Assembly (NCBI GenBank): GCA_024235215.1 | Contig: JACKMU010000001.1 | Span: forward strand, 372,001-436,000 | Length of the DNA: 64,000 bases | From: Chromatiaceae bacterium | Lineage (GTDB): Bacteria; Pseudomonadota; Gammaproteobacteria; Chromatiales; Chromatiaceae | Reading direction: 5' to 3' | Shown: one piece after another, positions 53,805 through 62,622 of the stretch | How positions within the stretch are numbered: the stretch's first letter is position 1 | How the letters are laid out: every line of letters begins with the position of its first letter | Notes under the pieces: generated by a model | The model's input: the letters and a program-made list of their open reading frames with translations, nothing else | Databases searched by the model: none | What the model was told of the DNA's origin: nothing | Translations under genes and position numbers: made by a program

Positions 53805-54234
53805 TAAGCACCACGCTGATCTTTTCCAGTAGCTCTTCTGCGGAAACCGGTTTGACTACATAGTCCCGAGCGCCCTGGCGCATACCCCATGTCCGGTCGG
53901 TCTCCTGACCTTTGGTCGACACCATGATGACCGGGATGTCGGCGGTTTCCGGCGTCTGACTCAACTGCCTGGTTGCCTGAAATCCATTCAACCCCGGCAT
54001 CACCACATCCATCAGAATCAGGTCAGGGTTTGACTTTGCCGCCACACTGAGTCCAACTTCACCGTTTTCCGCAGTGATCACACGGTATCCGCCGCGTTCC
54101 AGAATACCCTTCAGAATATGGGTCTCCGTAGGCGAATCATCCACGATCAGTACGGTGGCTTGAGTTCCGCCCGACAGCTGCGCCATTCCCTCTTGTTGAG
54201 GTTCCGGCTTATTTCGCTTGAAGAATCGTCTCAT
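53797..54234 (-). CDS. pilH: Response regulator PilH
   Basis: The single-domain receiver has 145 residues. The core VLIVDDSPTETHILKGIL, LILMDVVMPGLNGFQATRQLSQ and the lysine region ARDYVVKPV matches PilH closely. The phospho-acceptor is the Asp in LMDVV. A 25-residue basic and Gln-rich N-terminal extension (MRRFFKRNKPEPQQ) is unusual compared with the roughly 121-residue Pseudomonas PilH, and could be an anchor or an interaction tail. PilH is thought to work opposite to PilG, favouring pilus retraction or dampening the signal. Confidence 0.93.
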   Translation of the reverse strand: MRRFFKRNKPEPQQEGMAQLSGGTQATVLIVDDSPTETHILKGILERGGYRVITAENGEVGLSVAAKSNPDLILMDVVMPGLNGFQATRQLSQTPETADIPVIMVSTKGQETDRTWGMRQGARDYVVKPVSAEELLEKISVVLNV

Positions 54235-54289
54235 CGTATGACTGCTCGGTTGTCCTTAGATTTGAGTTTCCTGGGCTGCCCACCACCGA

Positions 54290-54691
54290 TCAGGCCACCC
54301 GCAATGCATGCTTCTTGATTGCACCTAACAGCTCTTCTTTGGTGAAGGGTTTGGTCAGATATTGTTCGGATCCGACGATTCGACCCCGCGCCCGATCGAA
54401 CAAACCGTCTTTGGAAGAGAGCATGATCACCGGCGTGTGCTTGAACTCCTCACTGTTTTTTATCAAGGCACAGGTCTGGTAGCCGTCCAGTCTCGGCATC
54501 ATGATGTCGACAAAAATCACATCTGGACGCCCATCAGCAATCATCGCCAGCGCTTCGAACCCGTCGGTAGCCGTCATTACGCTGCATCCGGCCTTTTTCA
54601 GCAGCAGTTCCGCTGTTCGCCGGATGGTCTTGCTGTCATCGATCACCATGATTTTCAGGTCGGCGACACCTTTATCGAGATCGTTCTCCAC
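54290..54691 (-). CDS. pilG: Response regulator PilG
   Basis: The 133-residue receiver protein starts at GTG after GAGG. The sequence KIMVIDDSKTIRRTAELLLKKAGC, VIFVDIMMPRLDGYQTCALIKN and KDGLFDRARGRIVGSEQYLTKPFTKEELLGAI is near identical in pattern to Pseudomonas PilG. PilG promotes pilus extension through PilB and, with PilH, relays ChpA signals. It is the first gene of the chp operon and is divergent from gshB. Confidence 0.95.
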   Translation of the reverse strand: MENDLDKGVADLKIMVIDDSKTIRRTAELLLKKAGCSVMTATDGFEALAMIADGRPDVIFVDIMMPRLDGYQTCALIKNSEEFKHTPVIMLSSKDGLFDRARGRIVGSEQYLTKPFTKEELLGAIKKHALRVA

Positions 54692-54953
54692 TCTCTGTTT
54701 CCTCTAAACTTTACTTCGGTCCATATCACCGGGAACATCCACCGTTGTAGCATTCAAACAGAACGTGCAATTGTCCCGGCATACGCAATGACAGCTGTCC
54801 TATCCACTGGTCCGGAGTTAGCGCACTAGGGGTATCGACACCGGCCCGGTATTCTTTAAAAAGGACGATAGCAAGTGCAGGATGCCACCGCAATACACGA
54901 CAACTCGACAGCGGAGACCAACAAAACCGACTGCCTTAAGGTATGATAAACAA

Positions 54954-55904
54954 ATGACAATCTCCCTTGGCGTTGTTATGGATCCGATTGCATCCATAAC
55001 TATCAAAAAAGACAGTACTTTCGCGATGTTGCTTGAATCCCAGAGACGTGGCTGGGAGATCTGGTACATGCAGCAGGCTGACCTGTTCCTGGCAGAAAAT
55101 CGGGCATCCGCGAAGATGCAAAGACTCGCCGTGCAGGATAACCCGGAAAACTGGTTCACTTTGACCCAGTCACGAACCGCACCCCTCGATGCACTGGATG
55201 TCATCCTCATGCGGAAGGATCCACCCTTCGACATGGAGTATATTTATACCACTTATCTGCTTGAATACGCAGAGAAACTTGGTTGCCTCGTGGTAAACAG
55301 CCCAGCCAGTCTCAGAGACTGCAACGAGAAGCTCTTCACCAGCTGGTTTCCGCAATGCTGTCCGGAGACACTGGTCAGCAGAAATCATGAACAGGTTCTC
55401 AGTTTCGTCAATAAGTACCAGGATGCAATCATCAAGCCGCTTGCAGGCATGGGCGGTACCTCCATCTTTCGCGCTCAGGCCGGTGATCCGAACCTCAATG
55501 TGATCATCGAGACGCTGACCGACAATGGTAAGCGATTCACTATGGCACAGCGCTTCATTCCCGAAATCAGCAAAGGGGACAAGCGCATTCTGATCGTGGA
55601 TGGTGAGGCGATTCCCTTTGCGTTGGCGCGCATCCCCAAACCGGGGGAAAACAGAGGCAACTTGGCCGTTGGCGGAAAAGGGGTGGGCATCCCCCTGTCG
55701 GAACGCGACCATTGGATTGCTGATCAGGTGGCACCTCTTCTCAAGCGAAAATCGATTCTGTTCGCCGGGCTGGATGTGATTGGGGACTACCTAACCGAGA
55801 TCAACATCACCAGCCCCACCTGTATCCGCGAGCTGGATGCCCAATTCAACCTGAATATCAGCGCCCAACTGCTTGACAGCATTGAGCAGAAGCTGCGGCG
55901 ATGA
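54954..55904 (+). CDS. gshB: Glutathione synthetase GshB
   Basis: GshB adds glycine to gamma-glutamylcysteine using ATP. From the ATG at 54954 it has 316 residues (E. coli 315); the frame extends 24 codons upstream without similarity. It has the N-terminal GVVMDPIASITIKKDSTFAMLLE, LRDCNEKLFTSWFPQ, and ATP-grasp segments IIKPLAGMGGTSIF and FAGLDVIGDYLTEINITSP. The gene is divergent from pilG and its stop overlaps the apbE start by 4 bp. The gshB-pilG linkage is conserved with Pseudomonas. Confidence 0.96.
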   Translation: MTISLGVVMDPIASITIKKDSTFAMLLESQRRGWEIWYMQQADLFLAENRASAKMQRLAVQDNPENWFTLTQSRTAPLDALDVILMRKDPPFDMEYIYTTYLLEYAEKLGCLVVNSPASLRDCNEKLFTSWFPQCCPETLVSRNHEQVLSFVNKYQDAIIKPLAGMGGTSIFRAQAGDPNLNVIIETLTDNGKRFTMAQRFIPEISKGDKRILIVDGEAIPFALARIPKPGENRGNLAVGGKGVGIPLSERDHWIADQVAPLLKRKSILFAGLDVIGDYLTEINITSPTCIRELDAQFNLNISAQLLDSIEQKLRR

Positions 55905-56971
55905 GCAGCTTGGCGACCTGCCAGAGATACCTGCCGATCACGCTGTTGCTCGGGTTGCTCTTCACCGGTTGCTCACCCGAGCAAACAAGGTACGATACCC
56001 GCTTCCTGGCTTTTGGTACGTTGATGGATCTGACAATCGTCGGCGTCGGATCCGATCTGGCGGCACATGCAGCACAGGTGCTGGAATCCGATTTCGCAGA
56101 GATGCACCGCTCCTGGCACGCTTGGGATCCTGGACCGCTGGGATATGTCAACAAGATGCTGAAAACGGGTGAGCAGTTCTCCGCGCCTCCAGCGGTGTTA
56201 CCACTGATCCGGCTGGGCCAGACGCTGTCGCTGAGCAGTGAGGGGCTGTTCAATCCTGCTATTGGAGAGCTGATCGACGCCTGGGGTTTCCACAGCAACG
56301 ACCCCAGCGGCAGCAGACCGCCGCCAACCGAGACTATAGCTCATCTGGTGCAACAAAATCCCAACATGCAGGATATCGAGATCGACGGCCTTCTTCTGCG
56401 CGGAAAAAATCCGGCACTAAAGCTGGATTTCGGCGCATTTGGGAAAGGTTTTGGGATTGATTTGGCTGTCACCCGGCTGAAAGAGATGGGGATAAGCAAC
56501 GCGATTGTAAACGCAGGTGGAGATCTGCGTGCGATCGGCCGACGGGAAACAGGGGAACCGTGGAGAATCGCCATCCGCCATCCGGACGGCGATGGCATCT
56601 TAGGCAGTTTGGAGATCGCCGGCGACGCCAGTGTATTCACTTCCGGAAACTATGAGAGACAGTTCACCTGGGAAGGTAAGCGTTATCATCATATCATCGA
56701 CCCAAGAAGCGGTTATCCCGCACAGGGAACCCGTTCGGTCACTGTGATCCATCACGATTCCACCACAGCCGATGCTGCCGCCACGGCGTTGTTTGTGGCA
56801 GGCCCCGACAATTGGTACCGAATTGCACGCAGGATGGGCATCCACTACGTGCTGTTGATCTCCGAAAATGGTGAACTGCAGATGAACCCGGAGATGCAGA
56901 CCAGAGTCAAATTGGTGGATGAGGCGAGCTGGAAAATCCGTTTGAGCCCGGCATTGAACCCGGAACCATGA
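55901..56971 (+). CDS. apbE: FAD:protein FMN transferase ApbE, lipoprotein
   Basis: ApbE attaches FMN covalently to threonine of periplasmic redox proteins such as NqrB/C or RnfG/D. The 356-residue protein has a lipoprotein signal ending in LLFTGC (lipobox, Cys about residue 25), the FLAFGTLMDLTIVG start of the mature domain, LKLDFGAFGKGFGIDLAV, VNAGGDLRAIG and HIIDPRSGYPAQGTRSVTV. It is wedged between gshB and tonB, with stop/start overlaps on both sides. No flavinylation target lies in this window. Confidence 0.94.
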   Translation: MSSLATCQRYLPITLLLGLLFTGCSPEQTRYDTRFLAFGTLMDLTIVGVGSDLAAHAAQVLESDFAEMHRSWHAWDPGPLGYVNKMLKTGEQFSAPPAVLPLIRLGQTLSLSSEGLFNPAIGELIDAWGFHSNDPSGSRPPPTETIAHLVQQNPNMQDIEIDGLLLRGKNPALKLDFGAFGKGFGIDLAVTRLKEMGISNAIVNAGGDLRAIGRRETGEPWRIAIRHPDGDGILGSLEIAGDASVFTSGNYERQFTWEGKRYHHIIDPRSGYPAQGTRSVTVIHHDSTTADAAATALFVAGPDNWYRIARRMGIHYVLLISENGELQMNPEMQTRVKLVDEASWKIRLSPALNPEP

Positions 56972-57888
56972 TGGGCATCGATGCGAGGCTGCCCGTAGTG
57001 GAAAAAAGCAGTGTATCCGAGCTGGACCGATTCGGACTGACCCTGTTCATCGCCCTGGTGCTGCACGCGATACTCATCCTGGGGGTGGGGTTTACCTTTG
57101 AAGAGCGGCTAAAACGCCCTTCTCCGGAGCGTACTCTGGAGATCATGGTGGTGCGCCACCCAGCAAAACCGGAACTCCCCAAGGAGGCGGATCTCCTGGC
57201 TCAAGTAAGTCAGCAGGGAGGGGGCGAAGAGAAAGAGCCCATCAAACCGACAGTTCGAATGGACCCGCCCCCCGCCGAGAAAAAGGCAGCGGTGGTAACG
57301 CCTGAGATGATTCCTGCGCCACCCCCCAAAGTACCCGACAAGTCCAAGCCGCGAGAGGTCCTGAGCCGGTCCGATCCGGCACCGAGAAAGGTGCAGGTGA
57401 CCGAACGGCGAAAACCGGTCGAGGTCAGCCGCAGAAAAGTGACCGCGGATCAGCTGTTGGCCAGCACCAGTCGGGAGATCGACCGACTCACCGCAGAACT
57501 CGACCGCAAAAACCGGGCCCGTGCCAAATGGCAGCGACACAAAAAATTGACCGCCAGTACCCAGGAGAGCAAGTATGCTGCCTATCTGGATGCCTGGGTA
57601 AAAAAAGTGGAGCGAGTCGGCAACCTCAACTATCCGGAGGAGGCCAGGCGACGTAAGCTGTATGGCAATCTGATGCTGCATGTCGCTCTGCTCGCGGACG
57701 GTTCCGTCAAAGAGATCAATATCCGGGAATCCTCAGGCCACAAGCTGCTGGATGATGCAGCGATCAGAATCGTCCAACTCTCCGCACCCTTCGCCCCGTT
57801 TCCCCCCGATATCAGGGAGGAGACGGACGTGATGGATATCATCCGAACCTGGCAGTTTCGCAACAACAACCAACTCTCATCGAATTGA
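56968..57888 (+). CDS. tonB: TonB-family energy transducer
   Basis: The 306-residue protein has a short cytoplasmic N-terminus and one membrane segment at about 22-45 (GLTLFIALVLHAILILGVGF), a Pro/Lys-rich periplasmic linker (about 70-150), a helical segment with EIDRLTAELDRKNRARAKW, and a C-terminal TonB domain (YPEEARRRKLYGNLMLHVALLADG). In P. aeruginosa the tonB3 gene sits at this locus and affects twitching motility; homology by position is inferred. No exbB/exbD or outer-membrane receptor is nearby. Confidence 0.9.
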   Translation: MMGIDARLPVVEKSSVSELDRFGLTLFIALVLHAILILGVGFTFEERLKRPSPERTLEIMVVRHPAKPELPKEADLLAQVSQQGGGEEKEPIKPTVRMDPPPAEKKAAVVTPEMIPAPPPKVPDKSKPREVLSRSDPAPRKVQVTERRKPVEVSRRKVTADQLLASTSREIDRLTAELDRKNRARAKWQRHKKLTASTQESKYAAYLDAWVKKVERVGNLNYPEEARRRKLYGNLMLHVALLADGSVKEINIRESSGHKLLDDAAIRIVQLSAPFAPFPPDIREETDVMDIIRTWQFRNNNQLSSN

Positions 57889-57914
57889 GACGCCGTTGCG
57901 GATAGAATATTTAC

Positions 57915-58478
57915 ATGAACATCGGTTCCAACCTGACCAACCACTTCCTGATCGCCATGCCTGGACTGAAGGATGGCAACTTTTTTCATACCGTCACCTA
58001 TATCTGTGAGCACAACAACAGCGGCGCGATGGGAATAGTGCTGAACCGCCCCACCGATATCCAACTGTTCGATCTGCTGGAACAGTTGGATATCGCGGAG
58101 AGCGTTCCGGAGATGGGCCAGCAGCAGATCTATATCGGAGGTCCGGTGCAGACCGACCGGGGATTCGTGCTGCATACGATGGAGAGAAAATGGGAATCGA
58201 CCGTCGCTATCACCGATCAGATCGGTATCACCACCTCGCGTGATATTCTGCAGTCCATTGCCACCGGTGGAGGACCGAAAAAGAGCCTGATTGCACTGGG
58301 ATATGCGGGATGGGCCGCAGGACAGCTGGAGTCCGAACTGAAAGCCAACGCCTGGTTGAACGGACCGGCGGATCTGTACAGGCTATTCGACCTGCCGTCA
58401 GAGCAACGCTGGAACGCTGCCGCCCGACTGCTCGGTGTCGATCTCAACCTGCTCTCCGGAGAGACGGGGCATGCCTGA
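57915..58478 (+). CDS. yqgE: UPF0301 protein YqgE/AlgH
   Basis: This 187-residue cytoplasmic protein of the UPF0301 family shows the family pattern: LTNHFLIAMPGLKDGNFFHTVTYICEHNNSGAMGIVLNRP at the N-terminus, GGPVQTDRGFVLH and LGYAGWAAGQLESEL. Its molecular role is unsettled; AlgH was described as a regulator in Pseudomonas. It is usually next to ruvX, as here. Confidence 0.94.
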   Translation: MNIGSNLTNHFLIAMPGLKDGNFFHTVTYICEHNNSGAMGIVLNRPTDIQLFDLLEQLDIAESVPEMGQQQIYIGGPVQTDRGFVLHTMERKWESTVAITDQIGITTSRDILQSIATGGGPKKSLIALGYAGWAAGQLESELKANAWLNGPADLYRLFDLPSEQRWNAAARLLGVDLNLLSGETGHA

Positions 58479-58561
58479 ATCACCCCCTGGCGCCGGCATC
58501 CCAGCGACCACCTGGACACTTGCCCGGGATCCTATCCGGTCTGTCAGGTGTAAATGAACGC

Positions 58562-58972
58562 GTGACCACGCTGCTGGGCTTCGACTTCGGAACCGCGAAG
58601 ATCGGGATCGCAGTAGGTCAATCGATCACTGGTACCGCGACGCCGCTGGTGACACTGCGCGGTACGCAACAGCGACCTGACTGGGATGGGATAAGCCGCC
58701 TGATTGCGGCCTGGCAACCTTCCGCGCTGGTGGTCGGCCTACCCTGTGACATCGATGGCGGTGAAACCGAGATAGCAGTTCAAGCCAAACGTTTTGCCCG
58801 CCAACTGGAAGGCCGCTATCACCTCCCTGTGCATATGATCGACGAACGGCTCACCTCGATGGAGGCGAGGCAGCGACTGCAACGGCGACCGAGACAGATT
58901 GAGACGCTGGATGCAATTGCCGCCAGCCTGATTCTGGAGACATGGTTCAGTGTCAGTCATGCACATGAGTGA
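58562..58972 (+). CDS. ruvX: RuvX/YqgF, pre-16S rRNA nuclease family
   Basis: From the GTG at 58562 the protein has 136 residues (E. coli YqgF 138). An open frame extends upstream into yqgE but is not family-like. The RNase H-like fold shows LLGFDFGTAKIGIAVGQ, ALVVGLPCDIDGGETEIAVQAKRFARQLE and VHMIDERLTSMEARQRL, with acidic residues in GFDFG, DERLTS and the last helix (DAIAAS). It takes part in 16S rRNA 5'-end maturation in E. coli. The GTG start has no strong Shine-Dalgarno sequence. Confidence 0.93.
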   Translation: MTTLLGFDFGTAKIGIAVGQSITGTATPLVTLRGTQQRPDWDGISRLIAAWQPSALVVGLPCDIDGGETEIAVQAKRFARQLEGRYHLPVHMIDERLTSMEARQRLQRRPRQIETLDAIAASLILETWFSVSHAHE

Positions 58973-59102
58973 GGTATCATCAGAGACAGAGGCCATCCGG
59001 AAGGCACAGGTTCCCTCAGACATCACCGTGGCTGCGGACCGGATGACATGTACGCTGTTATGGGGCAGACTGCCCCCCTCAGAGTCCGCTGGATAACTTA
59101 CC

Positions 59103-59981
59103 GTGATCAACAGACCCCACCGCAACACCATCTATGCGGAGCAGGCCGAAATTCTTACACACCAGGCCTGTGCCGGTGATCAGTACATTTTACGGGTACA
59201 GGCACCGAAATGTGCGGCACACGCGCTTCCGGGAAGCTTTGCCCATATACAGGTAGCGGCCGCGCGGTCACTACGCAGGCCGATCTCGATCATGCGCACT
59301 TCAGCCCGAGAGGGGTGGGTGGAGTTTCTCTACAAAATAGTGGGCAGCGGCACCCGCCTGCTTGCCGGGAGACAGCCGGGCGATCGATTGGATATGCTCG
59401 CGCCAATCGGCACCCCGTTCAGATTCCATCGCGAACGGCCGCGCCTGCTGTTGATCGGCGGTGGCGTCGGCATGCCACCCATGATTTTCGCTGCACAGCA
59501 ACTGCGCACCGATCCTCATTTCAAACCTTTTGCGATGCTGGGCTCCGAAGTACCATTTCCCTTTACGCCACGTCCCTCCAGAATAGTGATTCCGGGAATG
59601 CCGGATGGAGTCATTGGTGCCATGCCGTTGCTCGACGACTGGGGTATTCCAAGCCGGCTTACCAGTCTGCGCGAAGTTGCCGGCTGCTATCAGGGCTACG
59701 TCACCGACCTGGCGCAGCACTGGCTCAACTCGCTCGACCGGGAGAGCCTCAGTCAGGTGGAGATCCTGTGTTGCGGGCCGCATCCGATGCTGGCTGCAGT
59801 CGCCGCGCTCGCCGCCAAGTTCGAGCTCCCCTGCCAAGTCTCACTGGAGGAGTTCATGGCGTGCGGCGTGGGCGGCTGCGCCGGCTGTGTGGTGGCGGTC
59901 AGGAGCGGACAGTCAGGCCAGGCGATGCAGCGGGTCTGTGTGGATGGTCCGGTGTTCGATGCCTCCCAGCTCTTTTTTTGA
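59103..59981 (+). CDS. PyrK-like dihydroorotate dehydrogenase electron transfer subunit
   Basis: The 292-residue ferredoxin-reductase-type flavoprotein has an FAD-binding motif (LRRPISIM, about 60-67), an NAD-binding glycine motif (LLIGGGVGMPPMIF, about 119-132), and a C-terminal [2Fe-2S] site, CGVGGCAGC plus a fourth Cys in RVCVDGPVF, exactly the PyrK pattern C-x4-C-x2-C. PyrK passes electrons from class 1B dihydroorotate dehydrogenase to NAD. No pyrD lies in the window, and at this position Pseudomonas carries pyrR-pyrB-pyrC. GTG start, 130 bp after ruvX. The partner and physiological reaction are unknown. Confidence 0.88.
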   Translation: MINRPHRNTIYAEQAEILTHQACAGDQYILRVQAPKCAAHALPGSFAHIQVAAARSLRRPISIMRTSAREGWVEFLYKIVGSGTRLLAGRQPGDRLDMLAPIGTPFRFHRERPRLLLIGGGVGMPPMIFAAQQLRTDPHFKPFAMLGSEVPFPFTPRPSRIVIPGMPDGVIGAMPLLDDWGIPSRLTSLREVAGCYQGYVTDLAQHWLNSLDRESLSQVEILCCGPHPMLAAVAALAAKFELPCQVSLEEFMACGVGGCAGCVVAVRSGQSGQAMQRVCVDGPVFDASQLFF

Positions 59982-60081
59982 CTGTAGCTCAACGCCCGAA
60001 GGAGAGCGAAAGCATGCGCTGTTAGACCGGGGGATCGCGTTGCAGTGTGTAACTCAGGAGAGTCGTCGCTTCGGCGATCAG

Positions 60082-61209
60082 CTAAAACTCGACATCATCC
60101 AACAGTGACACCGAACCGAGGCTGGAGCTGAAACTGTTCTCCTCACCCTCTCCACCCAGCTTGATCATCAGTCGCACTTCATTGGCGGAATCCGCGTGCA
60201 GGATTGCATCCTCCTGAGTGATCTGCCCATCTCGGTAGAGCTGATAGAGCGCCTGATCGAACGTGATCATCCCCTGCTCCAGTGAGCGCTTCATCAGATC
60301 CTTCAGTTTGTGCACTTCGCCTTTTCTGATCAGATCCGATGCCAAGGGGGTATTGATCAACACCTCGACCACCGGGAGACGGCTTTTCCCGTCCGGTCTG
60401 CGTACCAACTGCTGCGCGACGATCGCCTTGAGATTCAGTGACAAATCCATGAACAGCTGACTGCGCCGGTCTTCCGGGAAGAAATTGATGATTCGATCCA
60501 GTGCCTGGTTGGCGTTGCTGGCATGCAACGTAGAGAGGCAGAGGTGCCCAGTCTCAGCGAAGGCTATCGCGTGATTCATCGTCTCTCTGGTGCGGATCTC
60601 GCCGATCAGAATCACGTCCGGCGCTTGCCGCAACGTGTTTTTCAATGCCACTTCATAGGACTCGGTATCAATGCCGACCTCGCGCTGGGTAACGATGCAA
60701 CCCGCATGGTCATGGGCGAACTCGATTGGATCCTCGATCGTAATGATATGCCCACTGCTGTTGCGATTGCGGTATCCGAGCATCGCTGCAAGCGAAGTCG
60801 ACTTGCCCGTGCCGGTAGCACCCACAAAGATGACCAGCCCTCGCTTGGTCATCGCCAACTCCTTGATTTTTGAAGGAAGATTCAGCTTGTCGATATCTGG
60901 TATCGTGCTCTCGATGCGGCGCAAAACCATACCCGCATTATTGCGCTGGATAAATGCGCTGACCCGAAAACGCCCTACACCCTCCGAGTTGATGGCGAAA
61001 TTGCACTCCTTGGTACGGGTGAACTCTTCGCGCTGATCCATCGACATCAGGCTGATCACCAGGTCGTGCGCCTCCTGCACACCAATTTTGCTCTTCGTGA
61101 CCGGTACGATTCTTCCGTTAATTTTTATCGAGGGCGCCATCCCAACGGTGATAAACAGATCTGATGCACTCTTTTCCGACATGAGTCTGAGCAGTGAGTC
61201 AAATTCCAT
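60082..61209 (-). CDS. pilU: Type IV pilus retraction ATPase PilU
   Basis: PilU is the PilT-dependent accessory retraction motor. The 375-residue protein has an N-terminal PAS-like domain (SASDLFITVGMAPSIKINGRI), Walker A GATGTGKST (130-138), IEDPIEFAHDHAGCIVTQREVG, ILIGEIRTRETMNHAIAFAETGHLCLSTLHA, and the long C-terminal tail after about 345 typical of PilU. It lies 142 bp downstream of pilT on the same strand and converges with the PyrK-like gene. Confidence 0.95.
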   Translation of the reverse strand: MEFDSLLRLMSEKSASDLFITVGMAPSIKINGRIVPVTKSKIGVQEAHDLVISLMSMDQREEFTRTKECNFAINSEGVGRFRVSAFIQRNNAGMVLRRIESTIPDIDKLNLPSKIKELAMTKRGLVIFVGATGTGKSTSLAAMLGYRNRNSSGHIITIEDPIEFAHDHAGCIVTQREVGIDTESYEVALKNTLRQAPDVILIGEIRTRETMNHAIAFAETGHLCLSTLHASNANQALDRIINFFPEDRRSQLFMDLSLNLKAIVAQQLVRRPDGKSRLPVVEVLINTPLASDLIRKGEVHKLKDLMKRSLEQGMITFDQALYQLYRDGQITQEDAILHADSANEVRLMIKLGGEGEENSFSSSLGSVSLLDDVEF

Positions 61210-61351
61210 AATCTTTCGTTCCTCGCTCCCCCGAGTCCGTAAAGTTGTCTGAGACCACTATGCCGACCTTTCGAGAGAACGCTGCAGCATGGGTCTCCAG
61301 TACAGATGATGAATCTTCTCCCTACCGTTGTACTGTCGGTAAAAAATTCGG

Positions 61352-62392
61352 TCAAACAGTGAACAGCTCCTTGTTTACCGCCTTGGTTTTGGCATCCGAT
61401 CGGGTGATCATACTCCTTCTGACCAGCTCCTGCAGGTGTTGATCGAGCGTCTGCATCCCATGCGCCTGACCGGTCTGTATCGCGGAATACATCTGCGCCA
61501 CCTTATCCTCGCGGATCAGATTGCGAATCGCCGGTGTTCCCACCATGATCTCCCAAGCTGCGGTACGGCCACCACCGATCTTTTTCATCAGCGATTGCGC
61601 AATGACCGCACGCAGGGACTCCGAGAGCATGGAGCGAACCATCCCTTTCTCGCCAGCGGGGAATACATCGATGATGCGGTCAATCGTCTTCGCGGCAGAG
61701 CTGGTATGCAGGGTTCCGAACACCAGATGGCCGGTTTCAGCGGCAGTCAGCGCCAGCCGGATGGTCTCCAGATCCCGCAATTCACCCACCAGGATGATGT
61801 CCGGGTCTTCACGCAGCGCGGAGCGCAGCGCCTCTGAAAATCCCAGGGTATCGCGATGCACTTCACGCTGATTGATCAAACACTTCTTGCTGGTGTGAAC
61901 AAATTCGATCGGATCCTCGATCGTCAGAATATGGCCATATTCGGTGTCATTCTTGTAGTCCATCATCGCCGCCAGTGTAGTGGACTTGCCAGAACCGGTC
62001 GGACCGGTCACCAGCACCAGGCCCCGTGGTACATTCACTATCGTCTTGAAGGTATCCGGGCAGCCCAGATCCTCCAGTGACAACACCTTCGATGGGATGG
62101 TGCGGAATACTGCACCAGCGCCTCTCTCCTGATTGAAGGCATTGACACGAAAGCGGGCCAAGCCGGGGATTTCGAACGAAAAATCGGTCTCCAGAAACTC
62201 TTCGTAATCCTTGCGCTGCTTGTCGTTCATGATGTCGTAGACCAGACCGTGAACCACTTTGTGATCGAGCGCAGGGACATTGATCCGCCGAATATCTCCG
62301 TCGACACGGATCATTGGCGGCAGACCCGCAGAGAGATGCAGATCCGAGGCATCGTGTTTGACGCTAAACGCGAGAAGCTCAGCAATATCCAT
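61352..62392 (-). CDS. pilT: Type IV pilus retraction ATPase PilT
   Basis: PilT depolymerises the pilus and powers twitching. The 346-residue protein has the N-terminal DASDLHLSAGLPPMIRVDGDIRR, Walker A GPTGSGKST (130-138), the Asp box IEDPIEFVH, Walker B region DIILVGELRDLETI, the His box TGHLVFGTLHTSSAAKTIDR, and the AIRNLIRE motif of retraction ATPases. Length matches Pseudomonas PilT (344). It is divergent from yggS with about 200 bp between, as in Pseudomonas. Confidence 0.97.
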   Translation of the reverse strand: MDIAELLAFSVKHDASDLHLSAGLPPMIRVDGDIRRINVPALDHKVVHGLVYDIMNDKQRKDYEEFLETDFSFEIPGLARFRVNAFNQERGAGAVFRTIPSKVLSLEDLGCPDTFKTIVNVPRGLVLVTGPTGSGKSTTLAAMMDYKNDTEYGHILTIEDPIEFVHTSKKCLINQREVHRDTLGFSEALRSALREDPDIILVGELRDLETIRLALTAAETGHLVFGTLHTSSAAKTIDRIIDVFPAGEKGMVRSMLSESLRAVIAQSLMKKIGGGRTAAWEIMVGTPAIRNLIREDKVAQMYSAIQTGQAHGMQTLDQHLQELVRRSMITRSDAKTKAVNKELFTV

Positions 62393-62622
62393 CTAATTCA
62401 TCCCCATTAAGTTGTGATTCAGGCTCAAAGCCAACGGCCACCACCCGTAGGTATCTGCTGCTAGTCACCGGCCGGATAATTGCACCAGATGTCTTTTGCG
62501 CTGACAGAATCTCCGCAACCCGGTCCAATCATAACGACCCGAGAGAGATTTTGCTTTAATTTCCGGTTTGTCTGAAACTATCTCTCCGAATGGCAACTGA
62601 ACGATGCAACAAGTTAGACACC

